Shown here in pieces: positions 17,179 to 25,234 of a stretch of 64,000 bases of DNA (positions are counted from its first letter, which is position 1; each line of letters starts with the position of its first letter). A model generated the notes under the pieces. The model had not been told where the DNA came from. It saw only the letters and a program-made list of their open reading frames with translations, and did not search any database. The DNA is from Planctomycetota bacterium (GTDB lineage Bacteria; Planctomycetota; Phycisphaerae; Phycisphaerales; UBA1924): assembly GCA_018242605.1 (NCBI GenBank), contig JAFEBP010000014.1:310001-374000 (forward strand). The letters are read 5' to 3'. A program made the translations under genes and the position numbers.

Positions 17179-17753
17179 GTTCCGTCCCCGACACGGAGCT
17201 TCACCGCAAGTTCCGCGTGGGCGGTTCGCCACAGGCGATTGATCGTCCGTTCGGACTGGTCCATCACGATCGCGACTTGCCGGATCGACATGCCCGCAAA
17301 GTACCGCAGCTCAACGATCCGAGCCAAGGTCGGGTCGTCCGACTCCAGTTCCTCAAGCGCCGATTCCAGACTCAGCACGTCAACGATCGCCGACTCCGGA
17401 CGGTTATCGGCCACATCCACCATCGTCAGGCGCTGGGCGCCCCCGCCTCTCTTCAGAGCGTTCCTCGCCCGAGCCTGATTCACCAAGATCTGCCGCATGG
17501 CCATCGCCGCAACGGCCAGCAGGTGCTCCTTTCCGTTCCAGGACGCAGGTGCAGAGCCCATGAGCCGAACGCAGGCCTCGTTGCAGAGCGCGGTCGGCTG
17601 GAGCGTGTGCGGGGCACCTTCCGAGAGCAGGAGCCTCGAAGCGATCGCCCGAAGATCGTCGTACACCAATGGCAGCAGCCGCTTGGTGGCTTCCCTGTCG
17701 CCCTGGGCCAAGTCGTTCAGGAGCATTTGGATTTGGTTGGCGTCACTCGGCAC
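17175..17753 (-). CDS. ECF-like RNA polymerase sigma factor (kinase-associated type)
   Basis: A 192-residue sigma-70 family factor of the planctomycete ECF group whose region 2 has PLVYDDLRAIASRLL and HTLQPTALCNEACVRLM. Region 2.3-2.4 continues in MAMRQILVNQARARNALKRG. Region 4 contains IVELRYFAGMSIRQVAIVMD and SERTINRLWRTAHAEL, the DNA-recognition helix. The start chosen is GTG 17753 because GGAAGGAG lies 8 bases upstream; the 56 codons before it have no family similarity. It is the first gene of a two-gene unit with the kinase (4-base overlap), and is transcribed divergently from the tandem secreted paralogs across a region with 21-bp repeats. No anti-sigma factor is nearby. Confidence 0.88.
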   Translation of the reverse strand: MPSDANQIQMLLNDLAQGDREATKRLLPLVYDDLRAIASRLLLSEGAPHTLQPTALCNEACVRLMGSAPASWNGKEHLLAVAAMAMRQILVNQARARNALKRGGGAQRLTMVDVADNRPESAIVDVLSLESALEELESDDPTLARIVELRYFAGMSIRQVAIVMDQSERTINRLWRTAHAELAVKLRVGDGT

Positions 17754-17772
17754 CGCTCTGGACTCCTTCCAC

Positions 17773-17814
17773 TGTACGCACAATCCCTGAAAATGCACGC
17801 ACAGTCTCCGAAAA
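17773..17814. promoter_or_regulatory. Tandem 21-bp direct repeat in the divergent promoter region
   Basis: Two adjacent imperfect copies (17773-17793 and 17794-17814) match at 17 of 21 bases. Each has core TGyACGCACA followed 6 bases later by GAAAA. The 21-bp period places both on one DNA face. They lie 20 bp upstream of the sigma GTG and 97 bp before the first paralog, so they could be a transcription-factor site or a duplicated promoter element. Confidence 0.5.
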
Positions 17815-17910
17815 CACCAGAAATCACCGCGCCGAGTTGTCGCTCCGCCGCCGCAGATCGTGTTTCTGTGAGCAGAGACGCGTCGTATCCCGAAAATCCG
17901 GAGCAGACTC

Positions 17911-19389
17911 ATGGCTCGCATCTATCCTCATGTCGCTGTCGCCCTCATCGCCCTCGCCGCGGCCGCCGGTCCGGCCTCCGCCCAGCCCCTTTCCAACGGC
18001 TTCACGTACCAGGGCGAACTGCAGACCTCGGGCACTCCCGTCGACGGGCCCGCCGATCTCCGCTTCACCCTCTGGACGGCAGCAACCGGCGGCACCCAGA
18101 TCGGTGCCACCGTGCAAGCCCTGGCCGTCGACGTCTCCGCCGGGCGCTTCACAGTCACCCTGAACGCCGGCAACGAGTTCGGCGCGGGTGCGTTCAACGG
18201 CCAACGCCGCTGGCTCGAGATCTCCGTCCGCACCCCCGACAGCGGCGGCGCCTATCAGGTCCTCTCACCGCGCCAGGAAATCACGGCAGCGCCCTACGCG
18301 GCGTTCGCCGCCGACGCTCGCACCGTCGGGGGCCAATCCGTCGCCGACCTCCGCAACGCCGCCTCCCTGACCGGCACCCTGCCGGAGGCGGCCCTCCCGA
18401 CGAGCGTGGCCCGTCTGTCGACCACCAACGCCTTCTCCGGTTTGAGCTTCTTCAGCAACCCGGGGAACATCTTCACGGGCGCCCACTTCGGCACGTTCTC
18501 GGGGAACGGCGCGGGCCTGGAAAATCTGCAGAATCTCAACGCCGGCGCCGTCACCACCGGAATCCTGGCCGACGCACGGCTCTCCCCGAACGTCGCGCTG
18601 CGGAACGCCCCGAACACCTTCTCTGGTCTGGCGATATTCAACGACCGCGTCGGCGTCGGCACCGCTCCCTTCGAGTACTTCCGCATGCATCTGAATGGAG
18701 GTTCGGGACCGTGGAAGGGAGGCGTCGCCGCGGGCGGCACGATCTCCACGGTGGTTCTCGGTGAACTCGGCGGTCGGGCAACGATCGGCGCCAACGACCC
18801 GCGATTCACGTACTGGACCGATCTGAGGATCAATCCCTCCGGCGGCCGCGTGATCATCGGCGGCGGCGGACAGACCGACTCGTCGGGCACTCTCCACGTC
18901 GCCAGCGGCGCGCCGGCATCGCTCGGCGGCGGCGGGTACATCATGGTGGGCAGCGCGGGCACGCCCAATCTGCTCATCGACGACGACGGGATCATCGCTC
19001 GCAACAACGGCGCGGCCTCGAAGCTCTATCTGAATCGGGGCAGCGGCGCCGTCACCGTGCCGATGCTGGAGACAGACCTCGGTATCCGGTTCTCGAACGG
19101 CACGGTGATGACCTCCGTGCTGAGCGTCCAGGAGGCCGGGGACACGTCCATCCGAACCGTGTCCGCTGGGGGCTGGGGCGAGTGGTCGATGCGGGTTCCC
19201 GGAGCGCGGCTCGGGATGGGTGTGGTGGCCAATCCTGTGGATTCGCTTCAGGGCTTCGATGTCCTGGCGTTTGCGCGCGTCAACGCCAACGACTCGGTCA
19301 TCATCCGGATCCAGAACAACGGCAACGACGCCACCGCGTACGTCAACTCCCGCTGGATCTTCACGCTGCTCCCAGCCACCAATCCGTGA
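17911..19389 (+). CDS. Secreted protein, tandem paralog A (YQG-type N-terminal domain)
   Basis: A 492-residue exported protein: signal peptide MARIYPHVAVALIALAAAA..ASAQ, then an N-terminal domain (about 28-140) beginning FTYQGEL, with DLRFTLWTAATGGTQ and LSPRQEITAAPYA, that I recognise from many uncharacterised planctomycete and myxobacterial secreted proteins. The middle has trimeric-fibre-like repeats (RLSTTNAFSGLSFFSNPGNI, RNAPNTFSGLAIFNDRVGVG). The C-terminal 70 residues end in NSRWIFTLLPATNP. No catalytic motif is seen. The ATG at 17911 has CGGAGC upstream. Overall closely similar along its length to the next gene; the two share leader sequence as well. Function unknown; an appendage or spike-like surface protein is a guess. 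Confidence 0.8.
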   Translation: MARIYPHVAVALIALAAAAGPASAQPLSNGFTYQGELQTSGTPVDGPADLRFTLWTAATGGTQIGATVQALAVDVSAGRFTVTLNAGNEFGAGAFNGQRRWLEISVRTPDSGGAYQVLSPRQEITAAPYAAFAADARTVGGQSVADLRNAASLTGTLPEAALPTSVARLSTTNAFSGLSFFSNPGNIFTGAHFGTFSGNGAGLENLQNLNAGAVTTGILADARLSPNVALRNAPNTFSGLAIFNDRVGVGTAPFEYFRMHLNGGSGPWKGGVAAGGTISTVVLGELGGRATIGANDPRFTYWTDLRINPSGGRVIIGGGGQTDSSGTLHVASGAPASLGGGGYIMVGSAGTPNLLIDDDGIIARNNGAASKLYLNRGSGAVTVPMLETDLGIRFSNGTVMTSVLSVQEAGDTSIRTVSAGGWGEWSMRVPGARLGMGVVANPVDSLQGFDVLAFARVNANDSVIIRIQNNGNDATAYVNSRWIFTLLPATNP

Positions 19390-19428
19390 GCAGAGGCCCG
19401 TCGTACACCGGAACCTCGGAGCAAAGCC

Positions 19429-20916
19429 ATGTCTCGCATCCACTTCCGCATCCTCCCCGTCGCCCTCGCCCTGATCGCCCTCGCCGCAGTCGCCGGTCCG
19501 GCGTTCGCCCAGCCGATCTCCAGCGGTTTCCCCTACCAGGGCGAACTGCGGAACTCGGGCTCTCCCGTCGACGGGCCCGCCGATCTGCGCTTCACCCTCT
19601 GGACGGCAGCAACCGGCGGCACCCAGCTCGGCGCCACCTTGCAAGCCCTGGCCGTCGACGTCTCCTCCGGGCGCTTCACGGTGACCCTGAACTCCGGTAA
19701 CGAGTTCGGCGCGGGCGCCTTCAACGGGCAACGCCGCTGGCTCGAGATCTCGGTCCGCAACCCGGCAGGCGGCGGCGTCTACGAGGTGCTCTCGCCCCGC
19801 CAGGAACTCACCGTGACTCCGTCCGCGGCGTTCGCGACGGACGCTCGCATGGTCGGGGGCCAATCCGCCGCCGACCTCCGCAACGCCGCCGCCCTGACCG
19901 GCACTCTGCCCGACGCGGTCGTCCCGACGAGCGTGGCCCGTCTGTCGACCACCAACGCCTTCTCCGGATTGAGTTTCTTCAGCAACCCGGGGAACACGTT
20001 CACGGGCGCCCACTTCGGCACGTTCTCCGGGGACGGCGCGGGACTGGAGAATCTGCAGAATCTCAACGCTGGCGCCGTCAACGCCGGAACCCTCGCCGAT
20101 GCGCGGCTGTCCCCGAACGTGGCGTTGCGAGACGCCGCCAACAACTTCTCGGGTTTGGCGATCTTTAACGACCGCGTCGGTGTCGGCGGCGCTCCCTCCG
20201 ATTTCTTCCGCATGCAGCTGAATGGAGGTTCGGGACCGTGGCGGGGAGGCCTCGCCGCGGGCGGCGCGGTCTCCACGGTGGTTCTCGGTGAACTCGGCTT
20301 TGATGCGACGATCGGCGGCAACGACCCGAACTTCACGTACTGGACCGACCTCGCGATCAACCCCTACGGGGGCCGCGTGATCATCGGCGGCGGCGACGCA
20401 CAGGTCGAATCGTCGGGGACTCTCCACGTCGCCAGCGGCCAGGAAGCATCGCTCGGCGGCGGGTACATCATGACCGGCGCCGCACGCACGAACAGCCTGC
20501 TCATCAACAACGACGGGATCATCGCTCGCTTCAACGGCGCGGCTTCGAAGCTCCGTCTGAATCAGGGCAGCGGCAGCGTCGTCGTGTCGATGCTCGAGAC
20601 AAGCCTGGGTATCCGGTTCGCGAGCGGCGCGGTGATCACCTCCGCGCCGAACGTTCAGGCGGTGACGGACCCGGAAGTTCAAGTCGTGTCCGCTCGGGGA
20701 TACAGAACTTGGTCGCTACCGGTGGCCGGAGCGAGGACCGGGATGGGCGTGATGGTCAATCCTGCGGGGGGAGCGCTCGAGGACTCGGACGTTTTGGCAT
20801 ATGCGCGCGCCACCGACTACTTTGTCATAATCCGTATCCAGAACATGGGCAACGACCCCACCGTATACGTCAACCGGACCTGGATCGTCACGCTGTTCAA
20901 AGGCTCCAATCCGTAA
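19429..20916 (+). CDS. Secreted protein, tandem paralog B
   Basis: A 495-residue paralog of the preceding gene, starting 39 bp after it. The 40 bp before each ATG are also alike (GAGCAGAG..CGTCGTA..CGGAGCA), so the duplication included the leader. Domain order is the same: signal peptide ending AFAQ, FPYQGEL domain, RLSTTNAFSGLSFF and ANNFSGLAIFNDRVGVG repeats, conserved C-terminus NRTWIVTLFKGSNP. Divergence is concentrated in the last third. The pair is probably one operon or two copies of one cistron, ending at the hairpin at 20938. Confidence 0.8.
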   Translation: MSRIHFRILPVALALIALAAVAGPAFAQPISSGFPYQGELRNSGSPVDGPADLRFTLWTAATGGTQLGATLQALAVDVSSGRFTVTLNSGNEFGAGAFNGQRRWLEISVRNPAGGGVYEVLSPRQELTVTPSAAFATDARMVGGQSAADLRNAAALTGTLPDAVVPTSVARLSTTNAFSGLSFFSNPGNTFTGAHFGTFSGDGAGLENLQNLNAGAVNAGTLADARLSPNVALRDAANNFSGLAIFNDRVGVGGAPSDFFRMQLNGGSGPWRGGLAAGGAVSTVVLGELGFDATIGGNDPNFTYWTDLAINPYGGRVIIGGGDAQVESSGTLHVASGQEASLGGGYIMTGAARTNSLLINNDGIIARFNGAASKLRLNQGSGSVVVSMLETSLGIRFASGAVITSAPNVQAVTDPEVQVVSARGYRTWSLPVAGARTGMGVMVNPAGGALEDSDVLAYARATDYFVIIRIQNMGNDPTVYVNRTWIVTLFKGSNP

Positions 20917-20937
20917 GTGACCTTCCCCCCTGAACCC

Positions 20938-20971
20938 AGTCCGGTCGGAGTCTCGTACTCCGGCCGGCTTT
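20938..20971 (+). terminator. Hairpin downstream of the tandem paralogs
   Basis: AGTCCGGTCGGAGT and ACTCCGGCCGGCTT pair over 14 positions (one mismatch, two G.U) around CTCGT, 22 bp after the stop. The T run is short (CTTTC), so termination strength is uncertain. Confidence 0.6.
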
Positions 20972-21018
20972 CAGGAGGACCCAGGCGATGGACAGGAAGC
21001 GTCACTCGGCGTCGGCGG

Positions 21019-21039
21019 CGACAAGCAATCCGCCGAGAC
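21019..21039 (+). repeat. 21-bp direct repeat R, right copy
   Basis: Identical to 14333-14353 and in the same orientation. It lies 63 bp before the degenerate tRNA-Leu copy 3. Confidence 0.85.
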
Positions 21040-21102
21040 GCTCCCAATCCTTGTCCCGAATCGCCTCCAGAATCGCCGTATCTCCTGTAGAATCAGCACT
21101 GA

Positions 21103-21187
21103 GGGCCCGAGCCGGAACGGCAGACGCAGCGGACTCAAAATTCACAGCCCGTCACCGGGCGTGTGGGTTCAAATCCCACCGGGGCCA
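21103..21187 (+). pseudogene. Degenerate tRNA-Leu copy 3
   Basis: The same 85-base frame as the tRNA at 14139, with an intact T arm and variable arm. Defects: G.G at 3:70, A instead of T at position 8, C.C at 10:25, and C.A plus a wobble in the anticodon stem. The loop CTCAAAA would give anticodon CAA (Leu). It is unlikely to fold well and is best read as a tRNA pseudogene or a residual attachment site. Confidence 0.7.
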
Positions 21188-21208
21188 GTCGACACGGCCA
21201 GTCGACAC
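21183..21208. repeat. Exact 13-bp tandem duplication at the tRNA 3' end
   Basis: GGCCAGTCGACAC occurs twice without a gap (21183-21195, 21196-21208). The first copy begins inside the last bases of the degenerate tRNA. It could be a small strand-slippage product or a crossover scar. Confidence 0.75.
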
Positions 21209-21256
21209 ATCGCGGCGGTACCGTGATCGCCGCAGGCTTCGGCCGGCCCGCGGCCT

Positions 21257-24200
21257 TCAGGGCTGCGGGGCCTTGTAGCGGTAGTACACCTCAAGGCTGA
21301 GCGTGCAGATCGCCGTCTGGTAGATGCGTCCGCCCAGGCGCGACCATTCGTCTTTGGGGTCCCACGTGCCCGCGGCGGGGCCGGTCTGGTGCTGGTGGCG
21401 GAGCAGTTCGGGCACGAGTTGATCGTTCCAAGCCCGCCATTCGTCGCCCTGGTGCTGGAAGAGCGCGAGGGTGGCGTAGTACCAGTAGTGGGTGGGGGCG
21501 CCGTCGGCCCAGCGCGGCGGGGTTTCGAGCACGAATCGCGCTGACTGCTCCATGCGGGGCTCGGCGCGGATGTGGCCGAGCAACTGCTGGATGAACATCG
21601 CCTCGGCCGTCATCGCGGCGCTGGGCGCCTCGCCCCGCGTGTACGCGTACCGGCCGGGCTGGGAGGGCGAAGCCACGGTGTTGAGCCACGCCGACGCGGC
21701 GTCGAATGCGGACTGGGGCACTGTGAAGCCGGAGCGGCGTGCGCTGTGCATGGCCATGACCTGCCAGCCGATGACGGAGGTGTCTTCAGCGCGGGCGCGG
21801 GTGCCGCGGCGGGCGGGGTCGGGGTTGGCCTGGATGGAGATCATGAACGCCACGGCGCGCCGGGCCGCGCCGGCGAGCTTGGGATCGCGCGTCATCGCGA
21901 ACGCTTCGCAGAGCGCGACGGTCGCTATGTTGTGGCTGTACATCGTCTCGCCGGGGGCGTCCGGGCGGGCGGGGTCGCGCCGCAGGTCGCCGTTGGCGGA
22001 CTGCCGCGCGATGAGCCAATCGAGCGCGTGCTGCACGTCGGCCCGGTAGGGACCATCGGCCGTGTGGGTGTGGCCGGCGCCCAGGAAGCAGAGCAGCGAG
22101 AGGCCGGTCATCGCGGCGTCGGAATCGATCTCCGCCGCGCCGCCGGCGGGCTCGTGCCCATCGTCGAAGCGACGCCCGGACCAGTGGCCATCGGCGGATT
22201 GGTGTGCCTTGAGCCAGTCGAGGGCGAGGCCCACAGCGCGCTCTGTGTCTTCGCTGCCGCCCATCTTCTTGAGGAGTTCGCCGCGGGATTCCGGGGCTCG
22301 CTGAGCGAACGTGTCGAGCGGTTTGGGATCGGGCTCGGTGGGTGGCAGGCGCGAGGAGTCACCGGAAGCGAAGTGGGTTGGCACGGGCGCGGGGCGAGAT
22401 GCCGGACCGGTGGCCGGGCCCGCGGCGGATGGCTCGCGGGTGCTGAGCGCGGCGGCGATGGGAAGGCTGGCTGAATCGCTCGCCGCGGCGGGCACGGGCG
22501 CGGTCTCGACGCGTGTCGTGATGGATGGCGGCGAAGCGGGCGAGCCGATCGAGAGTGCGGCGCGGGGCCCGTCGGTGATGCGTGAAAGGGACTCAGGCAC
22601 GCTGGACTCTGCGCCCACACGCGGTGCGGTCGCGGCGTTCTGTGGTACAGAAACAGCGGGTGCGGTGCCCACACCGGCGGTCGGTGCGGGCGCGACGGGC
22701 AACGCCGCGACCGAGGGGCCCGGTGTGATCGAAGGTGCCGCCAAGGGCACCGCGGCGGCGCGGTCAGATTCCGGCGCGGCGCTAGTGATGGGTGCGATGG
22801 TGGCTCTCGCCGCGGTGACGGTGGGGGTGGGGGTGCTGAGGCGGGCGGGCGTATCGGAGCCGGTTGGTGCGGGCGTTGAGACCGCTGTCTCGGTGACGGT
22901 TGCGCTGGGCGCGGCGGCTGTTGGCGTGCGAGTGGCCGTGGGGCCGGCGTCTAGTGCGGGGAGTTGTGGCGCGGCGTTCACTGCCGCGAGCGGCGCGGAT
23001 GAGGCTTGGGGCGTGGGCTCCAGGGGCGGAGCCTGATCCGACGGCGCCGACTTGCTGCTAGAGGGTGAGATTGCGACACGCGTCGCGCTGATGGGCGTGG
23101 CGGTCAACGCGGGCATCGGCGCGTTCGAAGTCGATGGGGCGGGTGTCTTGAGCGAAGATTCATCCACGGCGGGTGACGCCGCGATGGTGTCGGGCGTGCG
23201 TGCATCGGGATCGAGCGGCGAGAGCGCGGTGGACGCGAACGAGGGTGAACTCGTTGGTGCTGGCGCGGGCGCGGGGCCGGAGAGCGGGGCTGCTTGGTCG
23301 CGGACTTCACCATTGGGCGCGGCGAGCGAGACGGGTTGCATGCGCAGCGGCGATGAAATGAGGTCGGCACGCGACTCCGGTAGATCCGTGGATGATGTGA
23401 ACGGGTCGGTGAGTTCGCCCCGGACTTGGAGGATCGCGCCATCCGCGACGCCGGACGAAGCGAGGATGACCCGGTTGCCCCCACCCTCGGCGAGGTAATC
23501 GCCGATCCGGGACCCGACCTTCCACACGGCCAGCAGCGATGCCACCAGCGCGTGGATCATGAGCGAAATGAGCACGCACTGGGCGAGCAGGCTCAGCTTT
23601 CCAAAGCCGCGGCGGAAGCGCGGATCACGCAACGTGAAGAAGAGCACGCCGAGGGGAAGCAGCAGGAGCAACCACGGCGCGATGCCGCGCAGCAGGAGCA
23701 GCAACGCCGCGAGCGTGGCCTGCGCATCGGAGTGGAGGTACACCTCGCGCGAACTGGTGGTCCAGAGGCCGTAGTCCACGGCGTCGGCGGCGCCATCGCG
23801 CGGCGGGAGGATGCCCGAAGCGCGGCTGGAACTGAAGCAGAGCCGGAATCCGTCCATGCTCAGCGCGGGGTCAAGATCGTTCGCGGTGGAGTTGACCGCG
23901 CTGCCGAGGGGCTCGGGGGGGCCGACCTCGCCGCGGGAGAGCCGGGCGCGGTAGATGTCAAAGCCGCCCATGCCGCCGGGCCGGTCGGAGGCGAAGTACA
24001 GGAAATCGCCGGCGGGGCTGATGCAGGGCGAGCCTTCATCGAACGGCGTGTTGAGCGCGGCGACGGGCGCAGGCCGATCCGAGTGATTAGGGGTCAGGGC
24101 GACCTTGTACAAGTCGTAATCGTGCCGGTCGCGCGATTCACGCACGGTCGCGGGCCAGGCATCGCGCTGGCGGGGCGGCTCACCCGCGCGTGGGCGGTTG

Positions 24201-24772
24201 GAAGAGAAGTAGAGCGTCGCGCCGTCGGGCGTGAGGGCCGGTCCGTATTCGTTGTGTTCGGAGTTGATCGCGGGGCCGAGATTCTCCGGCTCCCGCCAGC
24301 CCGTGCCGTCGGCGCGGGCGACCCAGATGTCGTAGCCGCCTTGTCCGCCGGGGCGATCGGAGTAGAAGTACAACTGAGTTCCGTCGCGGCTGAGTTCCGG
24401 GCCCAACTCGTCGTTGGTCGTGTTCAGCCCGGTGATCGGGGCGGGCGTCGACCATCCGTCGGGTGTCCAGCGGCACTCGTACAGATCCGCGTTGGCGCCG
24501 GGCTTGCCTCGCACGAAGACCATGCGAGCCCCGTCGGCGCTGATCCGCGGCTCATACTCGTCGGCGGTGGTATTGAGCCCGTTGGGCACCTCTACCGCGG
24601 GCTGCCAGAGGATGGAGCGCAGCGGCGCCTGCGGTGCGGGCGCGGCGATGCGGTCGCCATCGGTGTAGATCGATGTTCGGGCCGATTGCAACTGCCACGC
24701 GACTGCGGCGGTGATTCCCAAGGCGGAGAGGCCCGCGAACGTCCAGGCGATGGCTTTGGTGGCGGGTGACAT
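21257..24772 (-). CDS. PD40 propeller - membrane - linker - terpene-cyclase-like toroid fusion
   Basis: 1171 residues in four parts. (1) An N-terminal membrane segment (about 8-28), then a PD40/WD40-like propeller (60-345) with repeated LYFYSDRPGGQGGYDIWVAR-type blades. (2) Two more membrane segments near 357-385 and 403-427. (3) A disordered Pro/Ala/Ser/Thr linker, about 430-840. (4) A C-terminal alpha/alpha-toroid (845-1171) with LALDWLKAHQSADGHWSG and ALDWLIARQSANGD, resembling squalene-hopene cyclase/prenyltransferase repeats. No DxDD cyclase acid motif is visible, so it is probably a binding scaffold rather than a cyclase. It is the last gene after TPR-exbB-exbD, and 34 bp separate it from exbD. 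PD40 propellers accompany Tol/Pal systems, so an energised envelope role is inferred. Confidence 0.82.
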   Translation of the reverse strand: MSPATKAIAWTFAGLSALGITAAVAWQLQSARTSIYTDGDRIAAPAPQAPLRSILWQPAVEVPNGLNTTADEYEPRISADGARMVFVRGKPGANADLYECRWTPDGWSTPAPITGLNTTNDELGPELSRDGTQLYFYSDRPGGQGGYDIWVARADGTGWREPENLGPAINSEHNEYGPALTPDGATLYFSSNRPRAGEPPRQRDAWPATVRESRDRHDYDLYKVALTPNHSDRPAPVAALNTPFDEGSPCISPAGDFLYFASDRPGGMGGFDIYRARLSRGEVGPPEPLGSAVNSTANDLDPALSMDGFRLCFSSSRASGILPPRDGAADAVDYGLWTTSSREVYLHSDAQATLAALLLLLRGIAPWLLLLLPLGVLFFTLRDPRFRRGFGKLSLLAQCVLISLMIHALVASLLAVWKVGSRIGDYLAEGGGNRVILASSGVADGAILQVRGELTDPFTSSTDLPESRADLISSPLRMQPVSLAAPNGEVRDQAAPLSGPAPAPAPTSSPSFASTALSPLDPDARTPDTIAASPAVDESSLKTPAPSTSNAPMPALTATPISATRVAISPSSSKSAPSDQAPPLEPTPQASSAPLAAVNAAPQLPALDAGPTATRTPTAAAPSATVTETAVSTPAPTGSDTPARLSTPTPTVTAARATIAPITSAAPESDRAAAVPLAAPSITPGPSVAALPVAPAPTAGVGTAPAVSVPQNAATAPRVGAESSVPESLSRITDGPRAALSIGSPASPPSITTRVETAPVPAAASDSASLPIAAALSTREPSAAGPATGPASRPAPVPTHFASGDSSRLPPTEPDPKPLDTFAQRAPESRGELLKKMGGSEDTERAVGLALDWLKAHQSADGHWSGRRFDDGHEPAGGAAEIDSDAAMTGLSLLCFLGAGHTHTADGPYRADVQHALDWLIARQSANGDLRRDPARPDAPGETMYSHNIATVALCEAFAMTRDPKLAGAARRAVAFMISIQANPDPARRGTRARAEDTSVIGWQVMAMHSARRSGFTVPQSAFDAASAWLNTVASPSQPGRYAYTRGEAPSAAMTAEAMFIQQLLGHIRAEPRMEQSARFVLETPPRWADGAPTHYWYYATLALFQHQGDEWRAWNDQLVPELLRHQHQTGPAAGTWDPKDEWSRLGGRIYQTAICTLSLEVYYRYKAPQP

Positions 24773-24806
24773 GGCGTGAATACGGGCGGGGCCGCGTGAG
24801 GGAGAA

Positions 24807-25223
24807 TCAGGCGCCGGTGGGGATCGTCTCGAGGTAGGGCTCGGGGATGCCGGCGGCCTTGCAGATGTCGAGCACGCGGGCGATGTTGGCGTAGGGCGTG
24901 GTGCGGTCTCCGCGGAGGCTGACCTTCTGCTTGGGGTTGGTCGCGACCGCGCCGCGGAGCATCTGGGAGAGGTCCTCGTCCGAGATTCTCTTCGTGCCGA
25001 CGATGATCGCGCCGGAGGCGTCGACGTTCACGATGATCTCGCGGAGCGCGGCGGTGAGCGGGCCCGACGCCTTGGCCTGCGGGAGCGCGATCTGCATTTC
25101 ACGCTCGGTTTGGTGCAGGCTCGTGGCGAGCAGGAAGAAGATCAGGAGATTGAACAGCACATCCACCATGGGCACAAAGTCCAGGTGAAGATCGGCCTGC
25201 GAATCGGCGTTGCGGATGAGCAT
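24807..25223 (-). CDS. exbD: ExbD/TolR-type biopolymer transport protein
   Basis: A 138-residue inner-membrane partner of the ExbB/TolQ proton channel. One TM (about 18-38) contains the proton-accepting aspartate in FVPMVDVLFNLLIFFLL, followed by the periplasmic ExbD fold (TEREMQIALPQAK..., KQKVSLRGDRTTPYANIARV). The start at 25223 follows AGGAAA; a longer frame upstream has no family similarity. It is 11 bp after exbB. With exbB it should use the proton motive force to drive an envelope partner, here plausibly the PD40/toroid protein that follows. Confidence 0.92.
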   Translation of the reverse strand: MLIRNADSQADLHLDFVPMVDVLFNLLIFFLLATSLHQTEREMQIALPQAKASGPLTAALREIIVNVDASGAIIVGTKRISDEDLSQMLRGAVATNPKQKVSLRGDRTTPYANIARVLDICKAAGIPEPYLETIPTGA

Positions 25224-25234
25224 GGCGTTTCCTT

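Noticed and set aside
18265..20682. 805-codon open frame antisense to the two tandem secreted paralogs
   Set aside because: It is the complement of two real, signal-peptide-bearing paralogs. High GC keeps the antisense frame open, and its own repetition only mirrors the duplication.
20988..21278. 96-codon plus-strand frame with a good AGGAGG before its ATG
   Set aside because: It runs straight through repeat R and the tRNA-Leu pseudogene, and its middle part is only the tRNA in translation.
23426..24769. 447-codon frame antisense to the PD40 propeller region
   Set aside because: Shadow frame of a coding region with recognisable repeats on the other strand.
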